DNA of 64,000 bases from Holophagae bacterium. Its GTDB lineage: Bacteria > Acidobacteriota > Holophagae > Acanthopleuribacterales > Acanthopleuribacteraceae. The DNA is taken from NCBI GenBank assembly GCA_029263455.1, contig JAJCXM010000022.1, positions 186,001 through 250,000 of the forward strand. The letters run 5' to 3'. The notes under the pieces were generated by a model, which was not told where the DNA came from, searched no databases, and saw nothing but the letters and a program-made list of their open reading frames with translations. Positions 9,361 to 18,256 of this stretch are shown here, piece by piece. How positions within the stretch are numbered: position 1 is the stretch's first letter; each line of letters begins with the position of its first letter. The translations under genes and the position numbers were made by a program.

Positions 9361-10332
9361 ATGTGGATACCTATCATATCTCTATGCCTAATGGGACCTG
9401 ACTTTGTAAGACTTGAGAACCATTCATTTATCCTTGAGGATGTTGAGCCATCCAGCCATCACAGTTTCTCGGTGGGATTTCAAACGCCAGCTGACGAGAC
9501 CGTCCGTGTCCGTAGCATTGTCGAGACATGCACCTGCACGGTAACCGTCAATAATGCTGTGTTATCTGCTGAAGATTTTGTTTTGCAACCCGGAGATAGT
9601 GACTATTTGGTCATCGACTTTACCGCGCCTTCCTCCGGCGTTTTCGATGACTATATACACGTCAAGTTTGTCGGTTTAGAGTCTGGTAAAGAACAGGTTA
9701 CAAGATTCACGGTCCAGGGACGCGTCAAAAAGACATCAACTTGGTCAGATGCGCTACTGCCTTTCCAGAACACGAATGTCTCGCAAAAACAAACGCTTAG
9801 TTTGAGATCGCAAACTGGAGATGAACTAGCTCTCAAAATACGAAAAGTGACTCCTGACCTGCTTGATGTTTCTGTCGAGGGATCGTCTGACATAAGCGTC
9901 TCTCTAAATGAAAGAGCATTGTTGACCGCGGACCGAAGTATTGAAGGCTGGATTGAATTCTCGTACCCGTACGGCGACATCGATGTAGTTGATCGATTGC
10001 CTTTTGAAATTGCCTTGAGCAACCCTTGTTCTGTACAACCGCGTCTCGTTTTGTTTGGGCGCGTCGAGTCTGAGTTAGATCTAATCCAGAAAGCGGTCAT
10101 CGATTGTGACGATCTCGAAATCGTTCGTCTCATCAATGCCCCAGACTACCTGTCGGTTCGATACGAAAAGATTGAGGGCCAATACGTTATGCTCATGAAA
10201 TTAACGAAGGAACCCAGTAAGCGTTTCGCCGATGATATATATATTGAAGTCAAAGACGCGCCATTGCCGTTGCGTCTTCAGGTAGCTGGCCAAATCATGG
10301 TGTGGCCTAAAAAAAATGAAGGTGAATTATGA
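9361..10332 (+). CDS. DUF1573-containing protein, 323 aa
   Basis: The ATG at 9361 follows GGAGGGTCAATTT; an earlier in-frame start at 9295 lacks an RBS. Residues 15-120 resemble the DUF1573 (ASPM/SPD-2/hydin-like) immunoglobulin fold: FVRLENHSFILEDVEP, TPADETVRVRSIVETCTCTV, then DYLVIDFTAP and VTRFTVQGRV. The CTCTV segment is the usual Cys-containing strand after which the fold continues. The remaining 200 residues look like a second Ig-like module (RLVLFGRVESELDLIQKAVI). The start is hydrophobic (MWIPIISLCLMG), so export or membrane tethering is likely. It overlaps the next gene by 4 bases, so three exported proteins are probably made together. Role unknown. Confidence 0.72.
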   Translation: MWIPIISLCLMGPDFVRLENHSFILEDVEPSSHHSFSVGFQTPADETVRVRSIVETCTCTVTVNNAVLSAEDFVLQPGDSDYLVIDFTAPSSGVFDDYIHVKFVGLESGKEQVTRFTVQGRVKKTSTWSDALLPFQNTNVSQKQTLSLRSQTGDELALKIRKVTPDLLDVSVEGSSDISVSLNERALLTADRSIEGWIEFSYPYGDIDVVDRLPFEIALSNPCSVQPRLVLFGRVESELDLIQKAVIDCDDLEIVRLINAPDYLSVRYEKIEGQYVMLMKLTKEPSKRFADDIYIEVKDAPLPLRLQVAGQIMVWPKKNEGEL

Positions 10333-11072
10333 AGATGAAATGGATATGCCTCGCGCTTTCGTTCACGGCATGGGCACAAATACCGCCTGGAATGGTGGGT
10401 CCAGAAGGAGAGCGAGACGAGGAGGGACTAGCGATTGGCCGTGTGATTGCCGAGATACTGCTAGACAAGCCCACCTCCCAACGGCTCAATCAGATTGCAA
10501 GTATGTTTGCTGGCGACGATCGTTTGCATCAAGCACGCTTCTTTTATCAGCAGTCTTTGTTGATTGCGCCAAAGGATCAAACCGCATCGGCGGGTTTGAA
10601 GTCAGTTGAACAAAGTCAAGCCGACTTACGAATGAACTATGAAAATTACGCAAAGCTTGCTGAGTCTAAAGGCGATATCCGAGATCGTTGTAGTATGGCC
10701 GCGATCAAATTTCACGAAGGGTACCCTCAGGTGTCCATCGAGATTCTAAACGAAGCGTTGGTTCTGTTACCTGAACAGTCTCAGTTCGCTCGGGGATTGA
10801 GAACGACTTTTATTCACGGAATAAACCTAGAAACGGCCCTGCTGTCACGCCTGGAAAAAGAGCTGGAGTTGGCAACCTTTGAAAAACGCCTCGAGGAGGC
10901 GACAATTCTTTGCGGAAGAATGTTTTCCATTGGATTGGGAAAGCCGCGCACGGTTTCGGCAATGAAAGAACTCCAAGGCTTTTTTCCTGATAAGATCAAT
11001 ACGCAAAGCGCAGATATGCTCGCAAAAATGGCCGATTTTTTCACAAGCCAAACGGGCATTGAAGGAGAATGA
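10329..11072 (+). CDS. Exported helical-repeat (TPR-like) protein, 247 aa
   Basis: It starts at ATG 10329 inside the end of the DUF1573 gene (ATGA-type overlap). A short signal peptide, MKMKWICLALSFTAWAQ, precedes the mature chain. The body is alpha-helical with TPR-like spacing: LHQARFFYQQSLLIAPKDQT and, further on, PQVSIEILNEALVLLPEQSQ both show the small-large pattern of a TPR helix pair ending in a P at the turn. No catalytic residues are apparent. It likely acts as a scaffold for the DUF1573 protein upstream or the NTF2-like protein downstream, but this is inferred from the overlaps only. Confidence 0.7.
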   Translation: MKMKWICLALSFTAWAQIPPGMVGPEGERDEEGLAIGRVIAEILLDKPTSQRLNQIASMFAGDDRLHQARFFYQQSLLIAPKDQTASAGLKSVEQSQADLRMNYENYAKLAESKGDIRDRCSMAAIKFHEGYPQVSIEILNEALVLLPEQSQFARGLRTTFIHGINLETALLSRLEKELELATFEKRLEEATILCGRMFSIGLGKPRTVSAMKELQGFFPDKINTQSADMLAKMADFFTSQTGIEGE

Positions 11073-11698
11073 AGATGTTATTACGATCTGGGTTTATTTG
11101 CCTACTGGCCAGTGTTTGTGTGATAGCTCAGGACCTAACTCCTGACGAAGAGATGCAGGACCTGATAAACAAAATTGAACAGCAACCGGCCGGCGACGAA
11201 TTGCCCGTGGATGTTGTAGAACATAAACACACCTTCAGTCCAAGTACTGACCGCGAGAAAGAGTTGTTTCATCGGGTAGATGGCTATTGGGGTTCTGCGG
11301 CTAGTGGCGAGTGGTCAAAAGTCTATCAATTTTACTGGTTACCATTCCGGGATAATATGCCACTCAACTCATATTTAGGTGCTGACAAGGCGATGATCAA
11401 GGGCGGTTACGATATTAAGAGCATCAAATTCGTTGGTGATCAATGCGCTCAAGTGGTCGTTAGTTATGGCATTGAGCATTCCATGATGAGCATAAACAAA
11501 ATAAGTACGAAACAGCCCTGGCATTTGGACGCGGATGTGTGGTCCATTTTGGCAGATCCATATGAGAACATGATGGGCATTCGCCCGCCTGGCGCAGAAG
11601 AGATTCCGGAACCCTGCGACTTCAGCTCACTGAGAATTGCTGCCCGAGCATCTGCAAAGGCGAAAAGAGAAAAAGCAGAGGCTGCTGAAAAAGATTGA
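11069..11698 (+). CDS. Exported NTF2/SnoaL-like protein, 209 aa
   Basis: Its ATG at 11069 overlaps the preceding stop by 4 bases, so it is translationally coupled. A signal peptide covers about residues 1-20 (MLLRSGFICLLASVCVIAQ). Residues 70-160 (FHRVDGYWGSAASGEWSKVY, FRDNMPLNSYL, then IKSIKFVGDQCAQVVVSYGI) have the helix-helix-beta layout of NTF2-like folds, in which a small cavity binds a ligand or partner. The tail is a charged helix rich in Ala, Lys and Glu. It ends 2 bases before the convergent nadB stop. Function unknown; fold assignment moderate. Confidence 0.65.
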   Translation: MKMLLRSGFICLLASVCVIAQDLTPDEEMQDLINKIEQQPAGDELPVDVVEHKHTFSPSTDREKELFHRVDGYWGSAASGEWSKVYQFYWLPFRDNMPLNSYLGADKAMIKGGYDIKSIKFVGDQCAQVVVSYGIEHSMMSINKISTKQPWHLDADVWSILADPYENMMGIRPPGAEEIPEPCDFSSLRIAARASAKAKREKAEAAEKD

Positions 11699-11700
11699 AG

Positions 11701-13317
11701 CTATCGAAATAGACCGTGTTTCGAGCGGATCATGACAGAGTCATGGCATTGAGCAGGGTCTGTTTCTGGGTGATCGATGTTGTAATTCAAGCCTCTGCTC
11801 TCACGCCGATTGACCGCACTTCTGATAACTAGTTCTGCGATAACTGATATGTTTCTCAATTCAACCAAGTCTTTTGAAATATTGAAGTTCCAATATGAGT
11901 CTTCAATCTCAGTTCTTAATGAGCGAATGCGCCTTAAGGCCCTTTGAAGTCGTTTGTCAGAACGCACTATGCCCACATAATTCCACATAAACCACTTAAC
12001 TTCGTTCCACAGTGGATTTACAAGTGACTCTTCGTGGTCATCGGAATAGTTGTGATAGACCCAGTCCGCGATCGAATCAGGTACTTGAGCATGGTGACTA
12101 AACTCATTTTCTAAAAACTGCGATGATTGACGAGCGTATACGGCCGCCTCTAGCAAGGAGTTAGAGGCGAGTCGGTTTGCACCGTGTAAACCCGTGAAAG
12201 AACATTCGCCACCAGCCATAAGGCCTCGACAGCTCGTTCGGCCCCACATATCAACCTTCACGCCGCCACACAAATAGTGAGCAGCGGGGACCACTGGGAT
12301 AGGGTCAATCGTCATATCCAGATCCAGTGTCAATAACTTTTCGTAAATGGTTGGGAAGTGTGATTTGATTTCCTCGCTAGCCAAATGCGTCATATCCAAG
12401 AACACACAATCACCACCCGTTCTCTTCAATTCGGCATCGATTGCTCGAGCGACAACGTCTCTTGGCGCCAAATCCTTTAGTTCGGGATGATATTGCTCCA
12501 TGAAGGCGTTTCCGTCGCTGGTTCTGAGAATACCGCCTTGCCCTCTAAGCGCTTCGCTAATCAAGAACTTTCGTTCCAAGTGATGAAAGAGAAGCGTCGG
12601 ATGAAATTGAATGAATTCCATGTTCACGACTTCGATGCCCGCACGGTAGGCCATTACGATTCCATCGCCGGTTGCGGTGCGTGGATTGGAGGTATATGGA
12701 TAAACTTTACCGGCGCCACCGGTCGCCAAATACGTTATAGGAGCCGTGAAGGCGGTAACCTCATTCTTGGTAGCGTCTAGAACGTAAGCTCCGACAATGC
12801 ATGCCTCTTTGGTTAGTGTTTTTGCACCTGGTTCGTGAATCACAATTAAGTCGATAGCAAGGTGGTCTTTATAGATTTGAATCTTTGGATGGTTGACGAC
12901 ACGATTAGTCAGTGCGCGCATGATCTCAGCACCCGTCGCATCCTTAGCGTGAACGACCCGATTATGTTGGTGCCCGCCTTCACGATGAAGACTGTAGTGA
13001 TCCCCATTTTTGGTGAATTCGACTCCAGAATCAGCCAAATCTCTGATCATATCTGGGCCGGCTTTGATGACTAGGTCGACAACATCTTGATGACACAATC
13101 CATATCCGCAACTAACAGTGTCATTGAAGTGGGAATCAAAGCTGTCAACTTCGCTAAGGACTGCGTTGATTCCTCCTTGCGCGTACTGAGTAGAGCAAAC
13201 GGGAAAATCATCTTTCATGATCAAGTGCACGGAGCCTCGGTCGGCTACTTTTAGTGCGAACGATAATCCGGCGATACCGCCACCAATCACCAAATAATCT
13301 GATGACTTGGGCTTCAC
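11701..13317 (-). CDS. nadB: L-aspartate oxidase
   Basis: Oxidises L-aspartate to iminoaspartate with FAD, the first step of de novo NAD synthesis; the product feeds NadA. At 538 aa it matches the usual length. The FAD-binding GGGIAGLSFALKVADRG lies near residues 12-28. The succinate-dehydrogenase/aspartate-oxidase features follow: REGGHQHNRVVHAKDATG, then RGQGGILR, APRDVVARAI and AAHYLCGGV. The C-terminal helical domain has YNFNISKDLVELRN. Translation starts at GTG 13317, immediately after the nadA stop codon (TAA then GTG), so the two are coupled. It is the last gene of a nadC-nadA-nadB operon and meets the 11698 gene tail to tail. Confidence 0.96.
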   Translation of the reverse strand: MKPKSSDYLVIGGGIAGLSFALKVADRGSVHLIMKDDFPVCSTQYAQGGINAVLSEVDSFDSHFNDTVSCGYGLCHQDVVDLVIKAGPDMIRDLADSGVEFTKNGDHYSLHREGGHQHNRVVHAKDATGAEIMRALTNRVVNHPKIQIYKDHLAIDLIVIHEPGAKTLTKEACIVGAYVLDATKNEVTAFTAPITYLATGGAGKVYPYTSNPRTATGDGIVMAYRAGIEVVNMEFIQFHPTLLFHHLERKFLISEALRGQGGILRTSDGNAFMEQYHPELKDLAPRDVVARAIDAELKRTGGDCVFLDMTHLASEEIKSHFPTIYEKLLTLDLDMTIDPIPVVPAAHYLCGGVKVDMWGRTSCRGLMAGGECSFTGLHGANRLASNSLLEAAVYARQSSQFLENEFSHHAQVPDSIADWVYHNYSDDHEESLVNPLWNEVKWFMWNYVGIVRSDKRLQRALRRIRSLRTEIEDSYWNFNISKDLVELRNISVIAELVIRSAVNRRESRGLNYNIDHPETDPAQCHDSVMIRSKHGLFR

Positions 13318-14253
13318 TTAAGACCGTCTTAACATTTCGAGTAAGGCTTTTTCGGCGGCTATGCGAATAGGTTCTGCGACGGTAACTTCCGGTCTGCCTG
13401 TGCGCAGTGCTAAGTAGATCTTTTCCATGGTGTTAAGCTTCATGTAGGGACACGTGTTGCAACTGCAACTCTCGTCTTCGCCGAGCGCTGGGATAAATGT
13501 CTTATCCGGCGCGTTCTTCTTCATTTGATGAATAATGCCCGGTTCTGTGACAACGATAAACGTTTTTGCCGGATTTTGGATAACGTCATTCAGTAACTTC
13601 CGCGTTGATCCCACGAAATGTGCTTCATTGAGTGTCGCTTCTGGACATTCAGGGTGAGCAATGACGCGGGCGTCCGGATTTCTAACCTTCAATCGTATGA
13701 GGTGCTTGAGACTAAACGTCTCGTGCACGATGCATGTGCCGTCCCAAAGCACCATGTCTCGACCCGTCTGTTTCATTACCCAGGCGCCTAAATAGCGATC
13801 AGGGGCAAAAATGATTCCTCGATCTGGCGGGATTGAATTGACGATATCCACTGCGTTGGAACTTGTGACAATAATGTCACTAAGTGCTTTGGTCTCGGCG
13901 CTGCAGTTAATGTAAGTGATGACAACATGATCCGGATATTTCGATTTGAAAGCCATGAATTTGTCGGCAGGACACGATTCTGCCAAACTGCAGCCAGCCT
14001 TTAGGTCAGGGATGAGTACTTTTTTGCTCGGATTGAGAATTTTCGCGGTCTCAGCCATGAAGTGGACACCGGCGAAAAGGATCTGTTTGTGGGTGACCGC
14101 TTGTGCCTGGCGTGCAAGATCAAGTGAGTCACCGATAAAGTCAGCAATGTCTTGGATGTCGTCTTCTTGGTAGTAGTGGGCTAGGATTACTGTGTCCGTC
14201 TCCTTTTTGAGCCGGGCAATTTCAGATTCTAGGTCTACTTGCGTTGCAATCAT
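13318..14253 (-). CDS. nadA: Quinolinate synthase A
   Basis: Condenses iminoaspartate with dihydroxyacetone phosphate to quinolinate using an oxygen-sensitive 4Fe-4S cluster. The 311-aa protein shows [20 protein letters not shown] near the start, and three Cys in the positions that hold the cluster: the INCSAE Cys, the HPECPEA Cys and the last Cys of [14 protein letters not shown]. The start codon overlaps the nadC stop by 4 bases and its own stop abuts the nadB start, so the three NAD genes are one coupled unit. Confidence 0.97.
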   Translation of the reverse strand: MIATQVDLESEIARLKKETDTVILAHYYQEDDIQDIADFIGDSLDLARQAQAVTHKQILFAGVHFMAETAKILNPSKKVLIPDLKAGCSLAESCPADKFMAFKSKYPDHVVITYINCSAETKALSDIIVTSSNAVDIVNSIPPDRGIIFAPDRYLGAWVMKQTGRDMVLWDGTCIVHETFSLKHLIRLKVRNPDARVIAHPECPEATLNEAHFVGSTRKLLNDVIQNPAKTFIVVTEPGIIHQMKKNAPDKTFIPALGEDESCSCNTCPYMKLNTMEKIYLALRTGRPEVTVAEPIRIAAEKALLEMLRRS

Positions 14254-15140
14254 CTAGCGCACCTCTTTTCTTTAACGAGCAAAGTGATATCTGGAGCTTT
14301 TACGGAGTGAGTCAAGGATCCAATGGAAATACGATCCAGTTTTGGATGACAATATGCGGAGATAGTTGCCAAGTTCATCCCGCCGCTTACCTCTAGTAAG
14401 GCTGTGCCGCGCTCGACTTCGCATGCTTTGTGAACTTGTTCGGGGCTGAAATTGTCGAGCATAATCAATGTAGAACCAGCGTCGATAGCCTCGTTCAGTT
14501 GGTCAATCGACTGCACTTCAATTTGAATTTCTATGCCCTTAGGTGCACGGTCGCGAACGAAGTCAAGCGTTGCTTTGACGCTGCCAAAGGTCGCAATGTG
14601 GTTTTCCTTGATCAATATTTGATCGCTCAGACTCATGCGATGATTCATCCCGCCCCCGCAAAGAACGGCATATTTATCAAAATAGCGATAACCAGGCAGC
14701 GTCTTACGCGTGTCTAGAACAGCTGCTGGGCAGCCATTTGAGCGAACCAAGTCGACAAATGTTCTTGTTTGTTTGGCGATTCCCATTCCACGACCGACAA
14801 AATTAAGTATCGTGCGTTCAAATGCCACAATATCCGCGCTATCCCCCTGTATATGAAAGACTTCACTGCCCGGAGTTAAGGCGGAACCATCTATCTGTTG
14901 GGGCACCACGACAAGATTGTGACTCGTTCGTTTTGTGTATGAACCTAGGACCTGCTTGTACCAAGCTTCACCCACCATCACACCCTGTTCGCGAATGAGG
15001 ATGCTGGCTTCCACAGTTTGACCACTTAGTTCTAATGACGTGGCTGTCACATCTCCGTCAGGCATGTCTTCGGCAAAAGCCATGTCTGCCAAGTTGCTGA
15101 CAGTTCGTTTTAGATCCTCTTTGTAGTTACATATGACCAA
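14250..15140 (-). CDS. nadC: Nicotinate-nucleotide pyrophosphorylase (carboxylating)
   Basis: Converts quinolinate and PRPP to nicotinate mononucleotide. The 296-aa chain has [39 protein letters not shown] (substrate and PRPP contacts) and the C-terminal [11 protein letters not shown] strand of the barrel. The first codon is TTG at 15140, supported by AAGGGG six bases upstream; an ATG nearby is out of frame and hits TAA at once, and the next in-frame Met (residue 20) would remove the first helix. First gene of the nadC-nadA-nadB operon. Confidence 0.95.
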   Translation of the reverse strand: MVICNYKEDLKRTVSNLADMAFAEDMPDGDVTATSLELSGQTVEASILIREQGVMVGEAWYKQVLGSYTKRTSHNLVVVPQQIDGSALTPGSEVFHIQGDSADIVAFERTILNFVGRGMGIAKQTRTFVDLVRSNGCPAAVLDTRKTLPGYRYFDKYAVLCGGGMNHRMSLSDQILIKENHIATFGSVKATLDFVRDRAPKGIEIQIEVQSIDQLNEAIDAGSTLIMLDNFSPEQVHKACEVERGTALLEVSGGMNLATISAYCHPKLDRISIGSLTHSVKAPDITLLVKEKRCAR

Positions 15141-15330
15141 TGGAACCCCTTCAACATAGTGAGTCGTATGTCAGTTACAACACCTTTAGCCTAGCAGAAT
15201 TCACTTATCTTCTCGATAATCATATCCAACATGATCCTTTGGTAATCTGGGAATATTGACGACCTTATCTTGGTTAATCCACGTGTAATAGGCAACGAGA
15301 TTAACTTGAGAATGAGAAGATGGTTTAGCT

Positions 15331-16875
15331 ATGTTACTAATCATTGAACGCGATCCCCAATTCTCGCAAAAACTCAAGAAACACCTCAAAATTGAGGATT
15401 TAGAGACATTTTTGGTAGAGAGCGCGGCAGATGCTGTTTTTCTGGTGCAAAACGAATCCGTTCAATTCATTTTGATTGATCTAAACGCTGTTTCAGATTG
15501 GGCCGATCTCTTTTCACTTCAGCGCTATGGGCGCGAAAACAACGTTCCTCTGCTGTTCATTGAAGGTCGCAAGAGTACCGCGGCATTGGCGCAAAGATTA
15601 CATGCGAAAGGCAAGGTGGAGGCAATCAGTCTGCCATTTCGCGTTTCGGCTCTAAAGGAGCGAATTCATAAACTCATATCAGCTAGTGATGCGTTCGTTG
15701 GAACGCAGATAGGCCCCGAGGGGCAGAAAGTCACACTTATTAGAAAACTGGGTGCTGGATCAATGGGCTCAGTTTATGAGGGACATCATGAAGCCTTAGA
15801 CCGTAAAGTGGCTGTTAAATTTCTTTTGGGAAATAATGAGAATCGCGACCTTGAATCAAGCCGTCGTTTCTTACAGGAAGCAAGAGCGATGGCCAATATC
15901 CGCTCCCCTCACGTCGCACAAATTTTCTTCACGGGCAGCCATCTAAAGACGCCATATCTGGTTATGGAGTATGTGGATGGACCGGATCTAGACAAATACC
16001 TAAGAGCGAAAGGCTGCTTGAGTCAAAAAGAAACATTGCGATTGATTCGTGAGATCCTGTTGGGTTTGGTACAGGCACATGAAGCTGGAAAAATTCATCG
16101 TGATCTGAAACCAGCTAATATCATGTTAAATCCTGCGGGTCAGGCAGTCATCTTAGACTTTGGCTTGGTGCGAGAATCGGCCTCCGAGGGCTTAACTCAA
16201 ACAGGAACGGTGCTTGGCACACCAAGGTACATATCACCGGAACAAGTGCAAGGAAAACAGATAGACACGCGAAGTGATTTGTATTCCGTAGGCATCATGA
16301 TGTTTGAAATGTTGATTGGTCAAGCGCCGTTTAGGGCACCCGATCTTGTAGGTTTGTTAATGAAACATGTTACTAGTCCGATCCCGGACCCCGCATCCTT
16401 TAACAAGACTGTCCACCCAGATCTCTTTTCAATTATTGTTCGTCTTACCGAAAAAGAACCAGGTCAGCGGTATTCGTCTGCCACTGAAGCGCTGCAAGCA
16501 CTGAGTAATTTCGAGTTAGGCCTTGTGGACTCGGAGCCAGCTGCGCAAAACGAAATCATTAATGTGATTAGGCCGCTTGGAGGCATGGCCATCAGCGAGA
16601 CAGGCTCAATTATCCATCAATTTGGCGAGGTCGCCGATGAACAAGCACAAACGTTACATATACTGAGGAGCGCACTGACTCAGCTCGAATTATCCGCCCC
16701 CATCGGCAAGTTTGAGCGTGGACTTATTCATAGTGACGCAAAACGTTTGTTACTGTTTTCTTACTTTGATGGGATGGCGGCGATGGAGACCAGCCATGAG
16801 AGTATCGACTCGGCCTACCATCAAGTCAGCGCACCTGAATTGATGGCCCTATTTGAATCTGAGGCGCGATCGTGA
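15331..16875 (+). CDS. Ser/Thr protein kinase with receiver-like N-terminus and roadblock-like tail, 514 aa
   Basis: Residues 1-118 look like a response-regulator receiver: ERD near residue 6-8 for the acidic pocket and ILIDLN with Asp50 at the phospho-acceptor place. The usual conserved Lys before Pro is Leu instead (ISLPF), so phosphoryl control is doubtful. A complete kinase domain follows: Gly-loop GAGSMGSVYEG (141-151), Lys163 in VAVKFL, HRDLKPAN at 256 and DFG at 276, then GTPRYISPEQ. All catalytic residues are present. The last 100 residues (GGMAISETGSIIHQFGEV) have a strand-helix pattern like roadblock/LC7 domains. The next gene overlaps by 4 bases. No transmembrane segment; cytoplasmic. 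Targets unknown. Confidence 0.88.
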   Translation: MLLIIERDPQFSQKLKKHLKIEDLETFLVESAADAVFLVQNESVQFILIDLNAVSDWADLFSLQRYGRENNVPLLFIEGRKSTAALAQRLHAKGKVEAISLPFRVSALKERIHKLISASDAFVGTQIGPEGQKVTLIRKLGAGSMGSVYEGHHEALDRKVAVKFLLGNNENRDLESSRRFLQEARAMANIRSPHVAQIFFTGSHLKTPYLVMEYVDGPDLDKYLRAKGCLSQKETLRLIREILLGLVQAHEAGKIHRDLKPANIMLNPAGQAVILDFGLVRESASEGLTQTGTVLGTPRYISPEQVQGKQIDTRSDLYSVGIMMFEMLIGQAPFRAPDLVGLLMKHVTSPIPDPASFNKTVHPDLFSIIVRLTEKEPGQRYSSATEALQALSNFELGLVDSEPAAQNEIINVIRPLGGMAISETGSIIHQFGEVADEQAQTLHILRSALTQLELSAPIGKFERGLIHSDAKRLLLFSYFDGMAAMETSHESIDSAYHQVSAPELMALFESEARS

Positions 16876-17468
16876 TTTCGTTACGCGACTTCGATGGCAT
16901 TGCAGGTTATTTGTGGGGTACACAGCTCCCACAAGGTGGTGAACTCGAATACTCAAAGTCCGTTCCAGAGTCAGCGTCCCGTACTGGGATGCCGCTAGTA
17001 GCGCGCGTCTTGGCGCAGGCGCCATTCGAAATGCCAAAAGCAGATTTGCAGTTCTCCGATTGCCGCGTGCTCGTCAGGCGTGGCAATTTTGGCTTGCTGC
17101 TCCTCTTTTGTGAGCGGACCGTAAATGCAGCGCTTGTAGACGTCGTTATCCTTGAAGGGCAAACGGTGGCCGGAAACGTTAAGGCAAGTTCCGATTCTAG
17201 CTTTTCGGCCATCCAGTCCATAAACGACTCCCTGGCGCCCATACCCGAAGATGTGATTCAAACTCTTATTGAACTCTGGACAGAGGTGCTCGGCCCGCTG
17301 GCTCCAGTATTCGCTAGACGCGATGCCTCGGCAGCAGGGATTGATTTGCAGCATGTTGCGACGCGTGATTGGTCAAAATTATTGAATCTTTTAGCTCGTC
17401 GTATCGACGATGACGTGAAACGAGACCACTTTCTAGATGAAGCCGTGTTATTAAAAACGCGTTTTTAG
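16872..17468 (+). CDS. Small roadblock/LC7-like protein, 198 aa
   Basis: Starts at GTG 16872, overlapping the kinase stop by 4 bases. The first 110 residues (SLRDFDGIAGYLWGTQLPQG, later VLVRRGNFGLLLLFCER) have the helix, G-x-x-G turn and two central beta strands of roadblock/LC7 proteins, which in bacteria include MglB-type partners of small GTPases. The C-terminal part is helical. No GTPase gene is nearby. The match is structural by eye, so the family is tentative, but coupling to a kinase whose tail seems to have the same fold supports a shared complex. Confidence 0.6.
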   Translation: MISLRDFDGIAGYLWGTQLPQGGELEYSKSVPESASRTGMPLVARVLAQAPFEMPKADLQFSDCRVLVRRGNFGLLLLFCERTVNAALVDVVILEGQTVAGNVKASSDSSFSAIQSINDSLAPIPEDVIQTLIELWTEVLGPLAPVFARRDASAAGIDLQHVATRDWSKLLNLLARRIDDDVKRDHFLDEAVLLKTRF

Positions 17469-17476
17469 GAGCAGAG

Positions 17477-18256
17477 ATGAGCCTTTCAATTCGATTCGCC
17501 TTATTTACGTCCTTACTTTGTTGCGGGATCATTGGAGGGATCACTTACCTGTCTTATCGAATATCCTATCGTCAACTAGAAATATCAGTTGGCGAAAGAC
17601 TAGAAGCCGTCGTGCGTAGTGGTGCTATTGGCGTTGATGGATCGCTTCACGACACGATTAAGAGTAATGAAGACGCGGCATCCGAAGCGTTTTTGTCAAT
17701 TCAGTCATATCTACGCAAGCTTAAGAAAGCCAATGATTTAGATACAGATGTGTATACGATGCGACGAGTTGGCGAGTCTCTCAGTTTTGTCGTCATGACA
17801 AATGAAAAACCCTTTGTCGGTGATACTTATTCTATTCGTGAAGAGATGTTGCCGACCTTGAACCGAGGCATTGCCAGCAGTACAGGTGTTTATCAAGATA
17901 CACATGGTAGTTGGATTTCTGCATACGCGCCCATACTGGATCAGCAAGGCCAATTGAGCGGCATTCTAGAAGCAGATGTCGAGGTGCAAACCTTTCTAAC
18001 ATTGCTGCATGAACGATTCAGGTGGTTGGTCTTGAAGGGTGTTGGGTTTGCGGTCTTCGCGGTCTTGATGAGTTTTCTGTTAGCGCGCACAGTCACACGT
18101 AAACTTGTCTATCTCACTGATGTCACAGAAAAGATATCCCTCGGTAAATTGCAGCAATCAATACAAATAAAGGGGTCAGATGAGGTTGCCAAGCTCGGAC
18201 ATTCGCTCGAGCGTATGCGCGAAAGTTTAAAGATGGCCGCAGAGTTGATTCAGTGA
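17477..18256 (+). CDS. Membrane sensor ending after HAMP, 259 aa
   Basis: A transmembrane helix at about residues 6-27 (FALFTSLLCCGIIGGITYLS), a periplasmic domain of roughly 160 residues with a Cache/CHASE-like core (FVVMTNEKPFVGDTYSIRE, GSWISAYAPILDQQG), a second helix near 190-205 and a HAMP linker (LARTVTRKLVYLTDVTEKIS, then GSDEVAKLGHSLERM). The chain stops right after HAMP, with no kinase, cyclase or chemotaxis output domain. It lies 8 bases after the roadblock-like gene, so the kinase encoded two genes upstream may read out its signal. Convergent with pspF, overlapping it by 7 bases. Confidence 0.82.
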   Translation: MSLSIRFALFTSLLCCGIIGGITYLSYRISYRQLEISVGERLEAVVRSGAIGVDGSLHDTIKSNEDAASEAFLSIQSYLRKLKKANDLDTDVYTMRRVGESLSFVVMTNEKPFVGDTYSIREEMLPTLNRGIASSTGVYQDTHGSWISAYAPILDQQGQLSGILEADVEVQTFLTLLHERFRWLVLKGVGFAVFAVLMSFLLARTVTRKLVYLTDVTEKISLGKLQQSIQIKGSDEVAKLGHSLERMRESLKMAAELIQ

